Shown: positions 38,123 through 47,469 of the stretch, one piece after another
Numbering within the stretch: position 1 is the first letter of the stretch
Layout of the letters: each line of letters begins with the position of its first letter
From: Granulicella sp. L60
GTDB taxonomy: Bacteria > Acidobacteriota > Terriglobia > Terriglobales > Acidobacteriaceae
Length of the DNA: 64,000 nucleotides
Assembly: GCF_009765825.1 (NCBI RefSeq)
Contig: NZ_LMUR01000015.1
Coordinates: 652,798 to 716,797, forward strand
Direction: 5' to 3'
Translations under genes and position numbers: made by a program
The notes under the pieces: generated by a model
Told to the model about the DNA's origin: nothing
What the model saw: the letters and a program-made list of their open reading frames with translations, nothing else
Databases searched by the model: none

Positions 38123-38207
38123 AGTAATCAACATCTGTCTATCTTATACAATATACAAGTGTCGCTTATGCGTCGGGCGTCGCAAAAGAGTATTCTAAGA
38201 GACTGCG

Positions 38208-38792
38208 ATGCTAAAGCCACCCCACTCACAGCCTGCGATCGAAACGACGGACCCCCGAGTCCAGCGCAGCCGTCGCATGCTTATGGATGCATTGGTCAAG
38301 CTGCTGACTGAAAAGGAGTTCGCAGACGTCTCTGTCCAAGAGATTGCGGATGAGGCGACGCTGAACCGCGCCACCTTCTATCTGCACTACCCTGACAAGG
38401 ACGCTCTACTACAGGCAACGACGGAAGCTCGTTTCCGCGAACTCATTGCGCGACGAGGCCTCTCGTTCACCGACTGTGACGGAGCACTTCGCGCCATTGC
38501 CCTAGGCGTGTGCGACTACCTTGCTGAGACCACGAGTTGCCCGTCTCAGTTGAGCCAGATGCCCCTTGAAAATTCGGTTATTTCATTAGTCGAAGGAATG
38601 TTTCAGGAGGGCGCTTCCGCTCACGGGGTAGAGCCGAGCGCCGAAGTTGCACTACGAGGCACCGCCGTTGCTTGGGCAATCTTCGGAGCCGCGCGTCACT
38701 GGTTCCTAACTACAGAGCGCTTACCTGCCGAGGAAATGGCTGCCAAAATTGAAGTGATGGTAAAGCCGATGCTTCTCAACGCTTCCCATTAG
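38208..38792 (+). CDS. TetR-family regulator
   Basis: A 194-residue regulator, divergent from azoR-doxX. The HTH (LMDALVKLLTEKEFADVSVQEIADEATLNRATFYLHYPDKDALLQ, ~25-72) is standard. The C-terminal domain contains three Cys residues (DCDG, VCDY, TSCPS), which could serve redox or electrophile sensing, as in some quinone-responsive TetR proteins; that is inference. It is the likely repressor of the azoreductase unit. Confidence 0.86.
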   Translation: MLKPPHSQPAIETTDPRVQRSRRMLMDALVKLLTEKEFADVSVQEIADEATLNRATFYLHYPDKDALLQATTEARFRELIARRGLSFTDCDGALRAIALGVCDYLAETTSCPSQLSQMPLENSVISLVEGMFQEGASAHGVEPSAEVALRGTAVAWAIFGAARHWFLTTERLPAEEMAAKIEVMVKPMLLNASH

Positions 38793-39540
38793 CCAAACTT
38801 CCGCCCTTACATAGAGGCCGCCGGTTTAACCTCCTGGAGCATACAAACCACTGTTTGTTAGCTGTAGCCCGATTGGATTTCGACACTCCATTGATCGTTG
38901 CTTTGATATCGAGAACCGCTCCCAGCACATCTGGGCGCCCCGGGTGAAGACATCATCTTTCTTTCGCGAGTCGGCGGAGGATTCGACAGGGTTCGCCGCG
39001 ATGGCAGCCTTAGCCCCATGCCGCCACGCCCGCAGCTTATCTCACCGCTTTTAGCAAATTGGACAGTCACCCAGGCGGGGCTTTATTTCTCTGCTGCCCG
39101 TGTCGGTGAGCCGATCCATATCTATCGTTATAAAGGTGGGCAACTGACCAACTTGGGCACGACGCCAGGAGAGTTGGTTGACGCATCGCCCAACATCGCA
39201 ATCTCTCCTGATGGCCATTGGATGATTGTGGCCTAAGTGGATCATTTGAGGAGCGAGATTAAAATCCGTCAAACTTATTGATCCTTACTGGTTAGCGGTG
39301 CCTTTCAGAATCGTCGTAGTGAGAGTCAGACGTTCCATTAGCTTTTCCACGGTGCCTTCCTGTCTTAGTGATTAAAAATGGCTGTGATGCGGCAGACCAA
39401 CTATTTATATAACTCATAGCCTATTGAAAACAAGTGGCTTGTCTGTTGCTCTAGCTACCGGGGCGAACCTGTGTCTTGACTTCCTCAGCCCGGTCGCCGC
39501 AGAATCAAATTTCTGATAGCGAACAAAAGACGAATATTTC
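38793..39540. other. intergenic with gene remnant; imuA upstream region
   Basis: Apart from the beta-propeller remnant at 38922-39236, no gene is seen. The ~300 bp before imuA contain two loose GAAC-type matches (GAACCTGTGTCT near 39464 and GAACAAAAGACG near 39522) but no good inverted repeat that I can call a LexA box. Confidence 0.35.
38922..39236 (+). pseudogene. C-terminal remnant of a TolB/WD40-like propeller protein
   Basis: One frame reads PAHLGAPGEDIIFLSRVG, then GGGFDRVRRDGSLSPMPP, LYFSAARVGEPIHIYRYKGG and SPNIAISPDGHWMIVA before the stop at 39236. The SPDGHW strand and the periodic beta pattern match WD40-like/TolB propellers attached to CadC-type regulators in acidobacteria. There is no start codon or N-terminal winged helix in this stretch, so only the last blades survive. 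Confidence 0.6.
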
Positions 39541-40308
39541 ATGCGTAACGCAGCCAACCTACGGGTACAAGTCGAAAGCATGCTTGAGTCTCGTATTCCC
39601 TCTGCGCTCACGCCAAAGATCAAACCTCCACTAGAGTCGATGTCCTGCGGAATAAGTGATATAGATCGATTTAAGGCTTTTGGCCGCGGCACTCTTGTCG
39701 AAATCTGTGGAGCTCCTTCGACCGGGAGAACAACTTTGCTTCATGGTTTGCTCGCCCAATGCACCGCGGGAGGTGAGGCTGCGGCGGTAATTGATACGTC
39801 GGACACTTTTGATCCTGTCTCCGCCTCGCAATCCGGGGTGGTATTGAGGGAAGTGCTCTGGGTGCGTTGCGGAGTGCCACGAAACCAGGGACGCGCTCTT
39901 TCTCGCCTCGATCAGGCTCTTGGCGCGATCGACCTCTTACTGCAAAACGGAGGACTTGGTCTGATTGCGCTCGATCTGGCGAATGTCCCTATCAGAGATG
40001 CGAGACAAATTCCTCTTTCCGCTTGGTTCAAATTCCGCCGGGCAGTGGAGGACACACGAACGCTCCTCGTGGTACTTGCGCAACAGCCGAACGCCGGCAG
40101 CAGCAGCGCGACCATGCTCGATGTGTCGCAGTCCAGCGTGGAGATCGAGGAATCAGACAAACCATCCGTAGAGAAACATATCGATGGTGATTGCTTAATC
40201 AGGACTTTGCGCAACCGTGCGGAAGTCCTGCGTGGACAGATGACCAAGCCGGTGCGCTCCGTCCGTACGATCGGCGAGTTTTCTACCAGCCTCTACTCCT
40301 ATCGCTAG
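39541..40308 (+). CDS. imuA: ImuA, RecA-like mutagenesis protein
   Basis: A 255-residue RecA-fold protein that accompanies ImuB and DnaE2 in damage-induced mutagenesis. The P-loop region is degenerate but visible (GTLVEICGAPSTGRTTLLHG), followed by the short core and Walker-B-like LGLIALDL. It lacks the long RecA N- and C-terminal domains, as expected for ImuA. The next gene starts 9 bp downstream. The trio would act at stalled forks, bringing the error-prone polymerase to lesions. Confidence 0.85.
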   Translation: MRNAANLRVQVESMLESRIPSALTPKIKPPLESMSCGISDIDRFKAFGRGTLVEICGAPSTGRTTLLHGLLAQCTAGGEAAAVIDTSDTFDPVSASQSGVVLREVLWVRCGVPRNQGRALSRLDQALGAIDLLLQNGGLGLIALDLANVPIRDARQIPLSAWFKFRRAVEDTRTLLVVLAQQPNAGSSSATMLDVSQSSVEIEESDKPSVEKHIDGDCLIRTLRNRAEVLRGQMTKPVRSVRTIGEFSTSLYSYR

Positions 40309-40317
40309 AGGTGTGAC

Positions 40318-41823
40318 GTGTTGTATGCCGGTGTGCATCTTCCGAACTTCCCGGCGCAAGCAGCTTTGCGCAACGATGCGGAGGCACGCCAGAAACCTTT
40401 CGCCGTCGTCGCCGGAACGCCGCCGCAGGTTCGTGTCGTCGCTCTGAATTCTCATGCGAAGAAGATGGGCCTCTGGGTCGGAATGACAAAGGCCGACGCG
40501 GAGACGCAGAGCAGTGTTAAGATCCGGGAGCGACTAGTTCGTCTCGAATCGCTGGCACACGCAGCTTTGCAGGATTGCCTGGCCGGTTTCTCGCCCTGGT
40601 GTGAAGATGTGGCTCCCGACCTCTTTGTACTCGACATCAGTGGCCTTTCGAACCTGATGGGAACACCAGTTCAGATTGCAAAGAGTATACGAGAGCAGGC
40701 CCGGACTTTCTCGCTATACATAAAAATAGGCGTAGCCCACAACATCGATTCGGCCATTCACGCCGCCCGCCTGACAAAGAATGTCCTGGTGCTTCCCACC
40801 GGAGGGGAGGCGGAGATTCTCCGGGATGCCCCTCTTGAAATTCTGGAGGCCACCCCGGAGATTCTGGGAATACTCCATCGCTGGGGCATCCGGAGGTTCG
40901 GCCAGCTTGCGGCATTGCCGGAGCTGGCTCTGAGCGAACGTCTTGGACAGGAGGGATTACGTTTACAGCGGCTTACCAGAGGCATTTCTACGCGGATTCT
41001 TTCTCCGACCGTCCCCTCTATGGCCTTTGAAGAAGAGATGGAATTCGATCATTCTGTCGAGGATCTCAAGTCCCTGGCCTTTGTCTTCCATCGGCTTCTG
41101 GGACAGCTTGTTCTTCGCCTGGCCACTCGCGCTCTCGCGGCGGGTGAAATCCATCTCACACTGCATCTTGATCTGGCGGCCGATGGCGTAACAGCCAAAG
41201 AGCCATTCTTCACCCGAACGCTGAAGCTTCCGGTCCCGAGCGTCGACGTCACGCTGCTGCTGAAGCTCCTGCAACTTGACCTTGAAGCTCATCCGCCGGG
41301 CGCTCCGGTCATGAAGGTTGTGCTCCACATTGAACCGATGAGGCCCCGCGTTGTTCAGAACGGTATGTTCGTTCCACAGGGGCCCGAGCCGCAACGGCTG
41401 GAACTGACACTGGCCAAGCTGAGACGAATCGTAGGTGAGGATCGAGTGGGCTCACCTGAGCTGATGGATAGGCATCTCCCGGTCCCTTTTCGCATGGCGA
41501 ACTTCACCCCGAGTAATTCACCCTCGAGGAAATTGCCCGCAGAAGTAAGCCAGACGGCTGTACGCATCTTTCGTCCAGCTTTGCCCACATCTGTCGAGAA
41601 GGTCCGCGGGACTCCGCGACGGGTACGGTTTTCGGGAAAAAGCTATCAGGTATCTCACGCGTCCGGCCCCTGGAGGCGCTCCGGCGAGTGGTGGACGAGA
41701 GGTCACTGGGGCAGAGATGAATGGGACCTGGTTTTAGTAAGTGGCGATAATAAGCGGATCGTCGTTCGCGCATACCGAGACCTTGTGACAGGTCATTGGT
41801 CCGTCGAGGCGGAGTACGACTGA
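40318..41823 (+). CDS. imuB: ImuB, Y-family polymerase-like protein
   Basis: A 501-residue Y-family (DinB-like) protein. The GTG start gives LYAGVHLPNFPAQAALRNDA. The first catalytic Asp of active Y-family polymerases (DxDxFFA) is absent, replaced by GVHLPNF, which is the ImuB hallmark: a catalytically dead adaptor that links the sliding clamp, ImuA and DnaE2. Little-finger and C-terminal regions follow. The gene ends TGATG, with its stop overlapping the dnaE2 start by one base, so translation is coupled. Confidence 0.88.
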   Translation: MLYAGVHLPNFPAQAALRNDAEARQKPFAVVAGTPPQVRVVALNSHAKKMGLWVGMTKADAETQSSVKIRERLVRLESLAHAALQDCLAGFSPWCEDVAPDLFVLDISGLSNLMGTPVQIAKSIREQARTFSLYIKIGVAHNIDSAIHAARLTKNVLVLPTGGEAEILRDAPLEILEATPEILGILHRWGIRRFGQLAALPELALSERLGQEGLRLQRLTRGISTRILSPTVPSMAFEEEMEFDHSVEDLKSLAFVFHRLLGQLVLRLATRALAAGEIHLTLHLDLAADGVTAKEPFFTRTLKLPVPSVDVTLLLKLLQLDLEAHPPGAPVMKVVLHIEPMRPRVVQNGMFVPQGPEPQRLELTLAKLRRIVGEDRVGSPELMDRHLPVPFRMANFTPSNSPSRKLPAEVSQTAVRIFRPALPTSVEKVRGTPRRVRFSGKSYQVSHASGPWRRSGEWWTRGHWGRDEWDLVLVSGDNKRIVVRAYRDLVTGHWSVEAEYD

Positions 41824-44800
41824 TGGCATACGTCGAACTCCATGCTCATTCAGCGTTCAGTTTCCTGGCAGGTGCTTCTGAACCAGAAACACTCGCCGAG
41901 GTCTGTGCTGCGAGAGGCATTTCAGCCATTGGATTGCTGGATCAGGATGGCTTCTATGGTTCGCCGCGTATGCATATGGCGGCACAAAAGCTGGGACTGA
42001 AGGCCCATGTAGGCGCGGAAGTGTCCGTTGAAGACGTGCTCTTTGGAGAAGCTGGACGTTGCCGATACTCCCTCCTGGCTGAGACGCGGACAGGCTATCA
42101 AAATCTCTGCCGGCTGATCACGACTTTTAAGCTGCGGGAGAACCACAAAGGTGAAGGTGCGGCGACCTTCAGTGAGCTCGAGGAACATGCAGGCGGCCTG
42201 GTCTGCCTGACGGGCGGGGAGGAAGGGCCATTATATGAAGCCCTCCAGAGAGGTGGCTACGACGAAGGATTGAGAACGGTCGAACGAATGGTCCATAGAT
42301 TTGGCCAAAAAAATGTCTTCGTCGAACTGCAGAAACACCGCAATCGGCAACAGGCAGCTCGCAACAGAGCCTCTGTCTCGATCGCGAGAAGCCTTCACTT
42401 GCCTCTGCTTGCAACGAATGGCGTACTCTATGCAACTCCACAGGAACGCGAGATTCAGGATGTCATGACAGCCATCCGGCTCCATACCACTCTGGAAGGA
42501 GCAGGAACAGCACTGCAGGGGAATGCCGAACGGTATCTCCGCTCCGGAGAGGAGATGGAGGCCCTGTTTGCCGATCTTCCGGAGGCAGTACAAAACACTG
42601 TGCAACTCTCTGATCGTCTGCAATTTGAATTGAAGGATCTCGGGTACGAACTGCCCCGCTATCCTGTGCCGCAAGGCGAAACGATGATGTCCTTCCTGCG
42701 CGAGAGAACACGGGAAGGGTGGAAGTGGCGTTATGGAACCAGTACAAGTCAAAGCCTGAAGGAGCGTGCGCATAGGCAGGTGGAGCGCGAACTCGCGCTC
42801 ATCGAAAGGCTGGATCTCGCCGGCTACTTCCTGATCGTGTGGGACCTGGTGCGCTTTTGCAAAGAGAAAAGGATTCTCGCGCAGGGGCGCGGTTCGGCCG
42901 CCAATAGCGCTGTCTGCTATTCGCTTGGCATCACCATCGTCGATCCGGTGGGAATGGATCTTCTGTTCGAACGATTTCTGAGTGAACAACGAGGTGAGTG
43001 GCCCGATATCGATCTCGACCTCCCAAGTGGAGATCAGCGTGAAGAGGTCATCCAGTATCTCTACAAGAAATACGGCCAGCGTGGTGCCGCCATGACGGCC
43101 AATGTCATTACCTATCGAGCCAAGTCAGCTGCGCGCGAGGTCGGCAAGGTTCTCGGTCTGGCAGAGAAGACATTGGAAGAGGTCTCGTCGGCGGTCAGCT
43201 CCTTCGAATGGAAGGCTCCCACTGACACACTTGAGGAACACTTCCGTCAGGCTGGTCTTGATCTTACGAACCCCACGATTCGTACCTATCTGAGTCTCTC
43301 GACGAGGATGCAGGACCGGCCTCGTCACCTCGGTCAGCATTCGGGAGGCATGGTTGTTTGCCAGGGACAGCTTGATTCTGTCGTCCCACTTGAACCTGCT
43401 TCCATGCCAGGACGTGTTGTGCTGCAGTGGGACAAGGATGATTGTTCTGATTTCGGGCTGATCAAGTTCGATTTGTTGGGCCTTGGCATGATGGCGGTGA
43501 TCGACGAGTCTCTTTCGCTGATTCGAAAGGTATACGAAGAGGACATCGATCTGGCGCATCTCCCGCAGGACGACCCGGATGTGTATCGAGCCATCCAGGA
43601 AGCGGATACGATCGGCGTCTTTCAGATTGAGTCGCGTGCACAGATGAGTGCATTGCCTCGGACGCGCCCGAAGTGCTTCTACGACATCGTTAAACAGGAA
43701 GCAATTATTCGTCCCGGTCCGATGCAGGGTGAGTTTGTGAACCCCTACATCGAGCGGGTACTGGGCCGACAAGCGATCACCTATCCTCACCCGTTGCTCG
43801 AACCCATCCTTGCTCGAACGCTTGGAGTACCGCTCTTTCAGGAGCAGATTCTAAAAATTGCGATGGTTATGGCTGATCTTTCTGGGGGTGAGGCCGAACA
43901 ACTTCGCCGTGCCATGGGCAGCAAACGGTCGGTCGCCAAGGTGCAGGCAATGGAATCTCTGATGCGTGATCGCATGACGGTCAAAGAAATAGTGCCGAAA
44001 GTTCAGGACGAGATCATTCGAATCGTACAGGCAGTCGGCCATTACATGTTCCCGGAGTCGCATGCCGCGAGCTTCGCAAGTCTCACATACGTGAGTGCAT
44101 ATCTCCGAGAACATTATCGTGCCGCGTTTACCGCGGCGATCCTGAATCAGCAACCAATGGGCTTTTATTCGCCGGACTCGCTTGTCAGCGATGCGCAGCG
44201 CCATGGGCTCAAAGCGCATTACATCGACATTAACGCTTCAGAGTGGCGCTGCACGCTCGAGTTGTCGAATGATCTGATTTCAAAGCCGCAGTTGCGTGTC
44301 GGATTTCGGTATGTGCGCGATCTTCGAAGATTGGCAGGTGAGGCGATTGTTCACGCTCGCAATGCGGGTGGACCATTTGTCTCCGTGGCCGACCTTTGGC
44401 AGAGAGTACCTGAACTTCGTGGAAATGAATTGACCGCGCTTGCCGAAATCGGAGCTTTGAATTCGACCTACGTCTCGAAATCAGACGGACATCGCCGCAC
44501 GGCGTTATGGGATTCTGCCCGCGCGATTCAGTCACCCGGGCCCCTGTTCGCGTATTTGGAGAGTGAAAACTCGAATGCGCCACTTGATCGGATGACTAAT
44601 GAAGAGCGTTTACTCGCGGACTACCAGGGTATGGGCATGACAACCGGACCGCATCCATTGTTCTACAGCCGAAGCGAACTCAATGGAATGGGAGTAACAA
44701 CAGCGGTGCGGTTAAGATCTGTTCCCAACGATGCCCCTATAACGATCGCGGGTTTCGCCGTCACGACACAGCGCCCGGGAACGGCAAAAGGATTTCTCTT

Positions 44801-45008
44801 TCTGACTCTTGAGGACGAAACAGGAAGTGCAAATGCTGTGGTGACGCCGAAACTCTATGAGCAATATCGCATCCTGCTCAACAGAGCGAGATATCTTCTC
44901 ATAAAAGGAAAGATGCAGAACCTCGACGGTGTTCGTACGATTCGGGCGAAGACCATCCATTCACTGAATGTAACGAGTGTCGCAATGGCATCGCGCAGTT
45001 TCCGCTGA
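41823..45008 (+). CDS. dnaE2: error-prone DNA polymerase III alpha subunit DnaE2
   Basis: A 1061-residue C-family polymerase (ATG at 41823; an earlier in-frame GTG is less likely). The N-terminal PHP domain begins MAYVELHAHSAFSFLAGAS. The palm region holds GRGSAANSAVCYSLGIT and the catalytic acids in WPDIDLDLPSGDQRE. Thumb, fingers, helix-hairpin-helix and OB-fold (ITIAGFAVTTQRPGTAKG) follow. The length is right for DnaE2 and shorter than replicative DnaE. With ImuA and ImuB it carries out translesion synthesis and SOS-type mutagenesis. Confidence 0.93.
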   Translation: MAYVELHAHSAFSFLAGASEPETLAEVCAARGISAIGLLDQDGFYGSPRMHMAAQKLGLKAHVGAEVSVEDVLFGEAGRCRYSLLAETRTGYQNLCRLITTFKLRENHKGEGAATFSELEEHAGGLVCLTGGEEGPLYEALQRGGYDEGLRTVERMVHRFGQKNVFVELQKHRNRQQAARNRASVSIARSLHLPLLATNGVLYATPQEREIQDVMTAIRLHTTLEGAGTALQGNAERYLRSGEEMEALFADLPEAVQNTVQLSDRLQFELKDLGYELPRYPVPQGETMMSFLRERTREGWKWRYGTSTSQSLKERAHRQVERELALIERLDLAGYFLIVWDLVRFCKEKRILAQGRGSAANSAVCYSLGITIVDPVGMDLLFERFLSEQRGEWPDIDLDLPSGDQREEVIQYLYKKYGQRGAAMTANVITYRAKSAAREVGKVLGLAEKTLEEVSSAVSSFEWKAPTDTLEEHFRQAGLDLTNPTIRTYLSLSTRMQDRPRHLGQHSGGMVVCQGQLDSVVPLEPASMPGRVVLQWDKDDCSDFGLIKFDLLGLGMMAVIDESLSLIRKVYEEDIDLAHLPQDDPDVYRAIQEADTIGVFQIESRAQMSALPRTRPKCFYDIVKQEAIIRPGPMQGEFVNPYIERVLGRQAITYPHPLLEPILARTLGVPLFQEQILKIAMVMADLSGGEAEQLRRAMGSKRSVAKVQAMESLMRDRMTVKEIVPKVQDEIIRIVQAVGHYMFPESHAASFASLTYVSAYLREHYRAAFTAAILNQQPMGFYSPDSLVSDAQRHGLKAHYIDINASEWRCTLELSNDLISKPQLRVGFRYVRDLRRLAGEAIVHARNAGGPFVSVADLWQRVPELRGNELTALAEIGALNSTYVSKSDGHRRTALWDSARAIQSPGPLFAYLESENSNAPLDRMTNEERLLADYQGMGMTTGPHPLFYSRSELNGMGVTTAVRLRSVPNDAPITIAGFAVTTQRPGTAKGFLFLTLEDETGSANAVVTPKLYEQYRILLNRARYLLIKGKMQNLDGVRTIRAKTIHSLNVTSVAMASRSFR

Positions 45009-45073
45009 GGAGGGAAGAGAAGGATCGGATCAACGTACTCTTAGCAGTAACTGCGCAGTTTATGGTGTGTCAG

Positions 45074-45099
45074 GCTGATGCGAAAACGAACGTATCAGC
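45074..45099. terminator. hairpin between convergent genes
   Basis: GCTGATGCG (45074-45082), an 8-nt loop and CGTATCAGC (45091-45099) form a 9-bp stem with one G-T pair. It lies between the converging dnaE2 and protease genes. There is no clear T-run on either side, so termination is plausible but not certain. Confidence 0.45.
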
Positions 45100-45114
45100 A
45101 TCTTCTGTGTCAGC

Positions 45115-47454
45115 TTATGCTCTGACGCGAACCGTCACACGTTCCTGGATACGTTCGTAAAGTCGAATCTCTGCTTCGTGCGCCATCTCAACCACTACAG
45201 CAAAACGCTGTTCGGCATATTCATCGGGAAACCACTGGCGTTCGCATCGCACGACGAGATAGTAGGTCTCACCGTACTCAGCAGCAGGGTTCCTGTCCAT
45301 CACGAAAGTTCCCCGCTGAAGTGTACCCCTCTCTCTGATCGTTGGTCCGATGTCGAACGGGCAGTCGTATCGACCGCCGAGTTTGGGATAATCACCTTCC
45401 GCTTCGGTGCGTTTACGATAGTGTTCTCGCACCCAATCGAGTGCCTTGCCGCGAACAAGGCGGAAAGACATCTCCACTCCCAGGTAATCGGAACGGCTGT
45501 GACGTGTCGGAGGATCAAATGCCAGAGTAACGCGAATTTGACGTCTGCCCTTTGTCTCAGCAAAGTCCGCGGGAATAGGCACTTCGTACACGAAGAGATG
45601 ATCCATCGCCATCTGCGACTCGGCGAAGAGTACCACGCGATTCGTGTCTGACGTAGCTGCGGTTACAGGATTCGCTATTCCATAGCCGCAGACATGAGAG
45701 AGGGTCTCGGCTGATATCCCTTGCAGCCGGGTGAGTGAGGGCTCAGGGACCTCTGCAGAACTAACGAGAAGAGCACGAAGCAGATTAGCGCTGGCTAGAG
45801 GGAATGCATGCAGCACCATCGCGGCCTTATGCGCCACCAGGGGAGCTGCATAGGATGTTCCCACCGCTGACGTAAACAAATGATCCAAGTACTGGTGATG
45901 GGTCGTGATGATCTCGCTCTCAGGCATAGGAATGAGGCCCTGCACCAAACCGTCGTACAGTTTATTGCCCCCGTCATCGCAAAGCTCCGGTTTGATCCCG
46001 CGATTGACGCCTGGTCCGACGCAGGTGAATGGCGCGGGTTCTCCGACGTCCGCTATCGGTCGGGTACTTACGTATCCAGGCCCATCGTTTCGCACTGCCG
46101 CAGCATGCGCAACGGCTCCCACAGTCAATGCGTTTGCGGCAGTAGCCGGTTCGTAAATGCGATTCCGACCGGCCATCAAATAGGCTGGATAGTTGGTGTG
46201 GTGTTCTTCCGGATGGTTCGTTGGAAGGTGAGCATAGTTGCCCGCGGACACAACGAAGAGAATGTCCAGCTCTCGCGCGAGCTCATCGAGAATGGCTGTC
46301 CACTGACCTACTTTTGTCCCGCCATATTGTGCGTTGCGATCGCCAATAGAAAGATTGAAGATACGACAGCCAATGCCGTGAAGTCTCCGCACCACTTCGC
46401 TGACTTGCGATGCAATCAACCTTCTATCATCCAGATTGCCCTGATCATTGACGACCTTGCCACTCGCGATGCGGGCAACTGCTTGAAAGACACCATTCTC
46501 CAGACAGTCTCGGATGTCTCCGTAAGCTGCTATCCCACTGACTCTGGTGCCATGGCCATAAATATCATTCAGACCTAATGTCTCTGGTTCGCTGGTCTTT
46601 GCAACGACAATTCCGGCCAGTAAAGGATGAGCGTCGTTCACTCCCGTATCAAGAATAGCCACGATCGGCGCGTCTTCATCGGGTGGTTCCACGTTGCCCA
46701 GGTTATCGACCGTGGTCTCAAGAAGCGTTGCTACATCGAGATCGACCTGAGGCGGGAGGTCTACCACTCGAACAACAGGCTCCTGGAGCAGATAGCGAAT
46801 GACTCTGCCCGGTGCATTCACACGAAGTGCTGTGAAAGTGACACCAATGTATTGGTCGGTGACCTCCCCTCCTCGCGCTGCAATCTCTTCGGCAAAACGG
46901 AGGGCGTGAGCTTCGCGTTCAGTCTGGGAGGCGAAGTCCCAAAGTTCTATGTCCAGAACGAAACCGCGATCTTCTGCGAAGGTATCGATTCTATCGAAGC
47001 CTTCCTCGCGCAAGCCGCTGCCGATCCTGTCTTCGGGACGCAGCGGACTAAACTCATCGATTGATGCGATCAACGCATTATAGGAAGGGTGTTGTCTGCC
47101 TGCACGAGGTCCTGCCGCATATGCGTCAAGCCTCGTAGTGAAAGCTGCCAGATCTGAATCTCGGTCGAACAACACCAGAGCATTATTCTCATCGTGTCCG
47201 AGAACAGTTAGACCCGCACGCGTCCATTCCTCATCTGAAACAACGCCCGAAGTTCGAACTCGTACGATAAGAGCGGGATTGACATACTCAGCACGTAGCC
47301 GCGTATGGTTCTCGATGACTTCATCCACGGCTTGTCGAACGCGGACGGACTGCTCACCGACATCTCGTCTCGGAGGATTCCCGAAACCTTGGCGCTTGCG
47401 GCGCTCCATATCAGCTTCTGCACGAGGGAGGGGAAGATGGGATAGCTCTGGCAT
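45115..47454 (-). CDS. ietS: IetS-like subtilisin-family serine protease
   Basis: A 779-residue S8 peptidase without signal peptide, so cytoplasmic. The triad is intact: Asp in VAILDTGVND (~269), His in YGHGTRVSG (~301) and Ser in GTSYAAPLVA (~532). The ~260-residue N-terminal extension and ~190-residue C-terminal beta domain are not part of secreted subtilisins. It lies 15 bp behind an AAA+ ATPase gene. An AAA+ ATPase plus subtilisin pair is the composition of IetAS, first known as a plasmid-stability module on an Agrobacterium Ti plasmid and later as an anti-phage defence system. The ATPase probably controls or feeds the protease; the cellular target is unknown. Confidence 0.82.
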   Translation of the reverse strand: MPELSHLPLPRAEADMERRKRQGFGNPPRRDVGEQSVRVRQAVDEVIENHTRLRAEYVNPALIVRVRTSGVVSDEEWTRAGLTVLGHDENNALVLFDRDSDLAAFTTRLDAYAAGPRAGRQHPSYNALIASIDEFSPLRPEDRIGSGLREEGFDRIDTFAEDRGFVLDIELWDFASQTEREAHALRFAEEIAARGGEVTDQYIGVTFTALRVNAPGRVIRYLLQEPVVRVVDLPPQVDLDVATLLETTVDNLGNVEPPDEDAPIVAILDTGVNDAHPLLAGIVVAKTSEPETLGLNDIYGHGTRVSGIAAYGDIRDCLENGVFQAVARIASGKVVNDQGNLDDRRLIASQVSEVVRRLHGIGCRIFNLSIGDRNAQYGGTKVGQWTAILDELARELDILFVVSAGNYAHLPTNHPEEHHTNYPAYLMAGRNRIYEPATAANALTVGAVAHAAAVRNDGPGYVSTRPIADVGEPAPFTCVGPGVNRGIKPELCDDGGNKLYDGLVQGLIPMPESEIITTHHQYLDHLFTSAVGTSYAAPLVAHKAAMVLHAFPLASANLLRALLVSSAEVPEPSLTRLQGISAETLSHVCGYGIANPVTAATSDTNRVVLFAESQMAMDHLFVYEVPIPADFAETKGRRQIRVTLAFDPPTRHSRSDYLGVEMSFRLVRGKALDWVREHYRKRTEAEGDYPKLGGRYDCPFDIGPTIRERGTLQRGTFVMDRNPAAEYGETYYLVVRCERQWFPDEYAEQRFAVVVEMAHEAEIRLYERIQERVTVRVRA

Positions 47455-47469
47455 GACCCAATTGGCTCG

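Noticed and set aside
39464..39534. Possible LexA boxes (GAAC-N4 type) before imuA
   Set aside because: Only loose matches with at least two mismatches in the second half; not strong enough to call.
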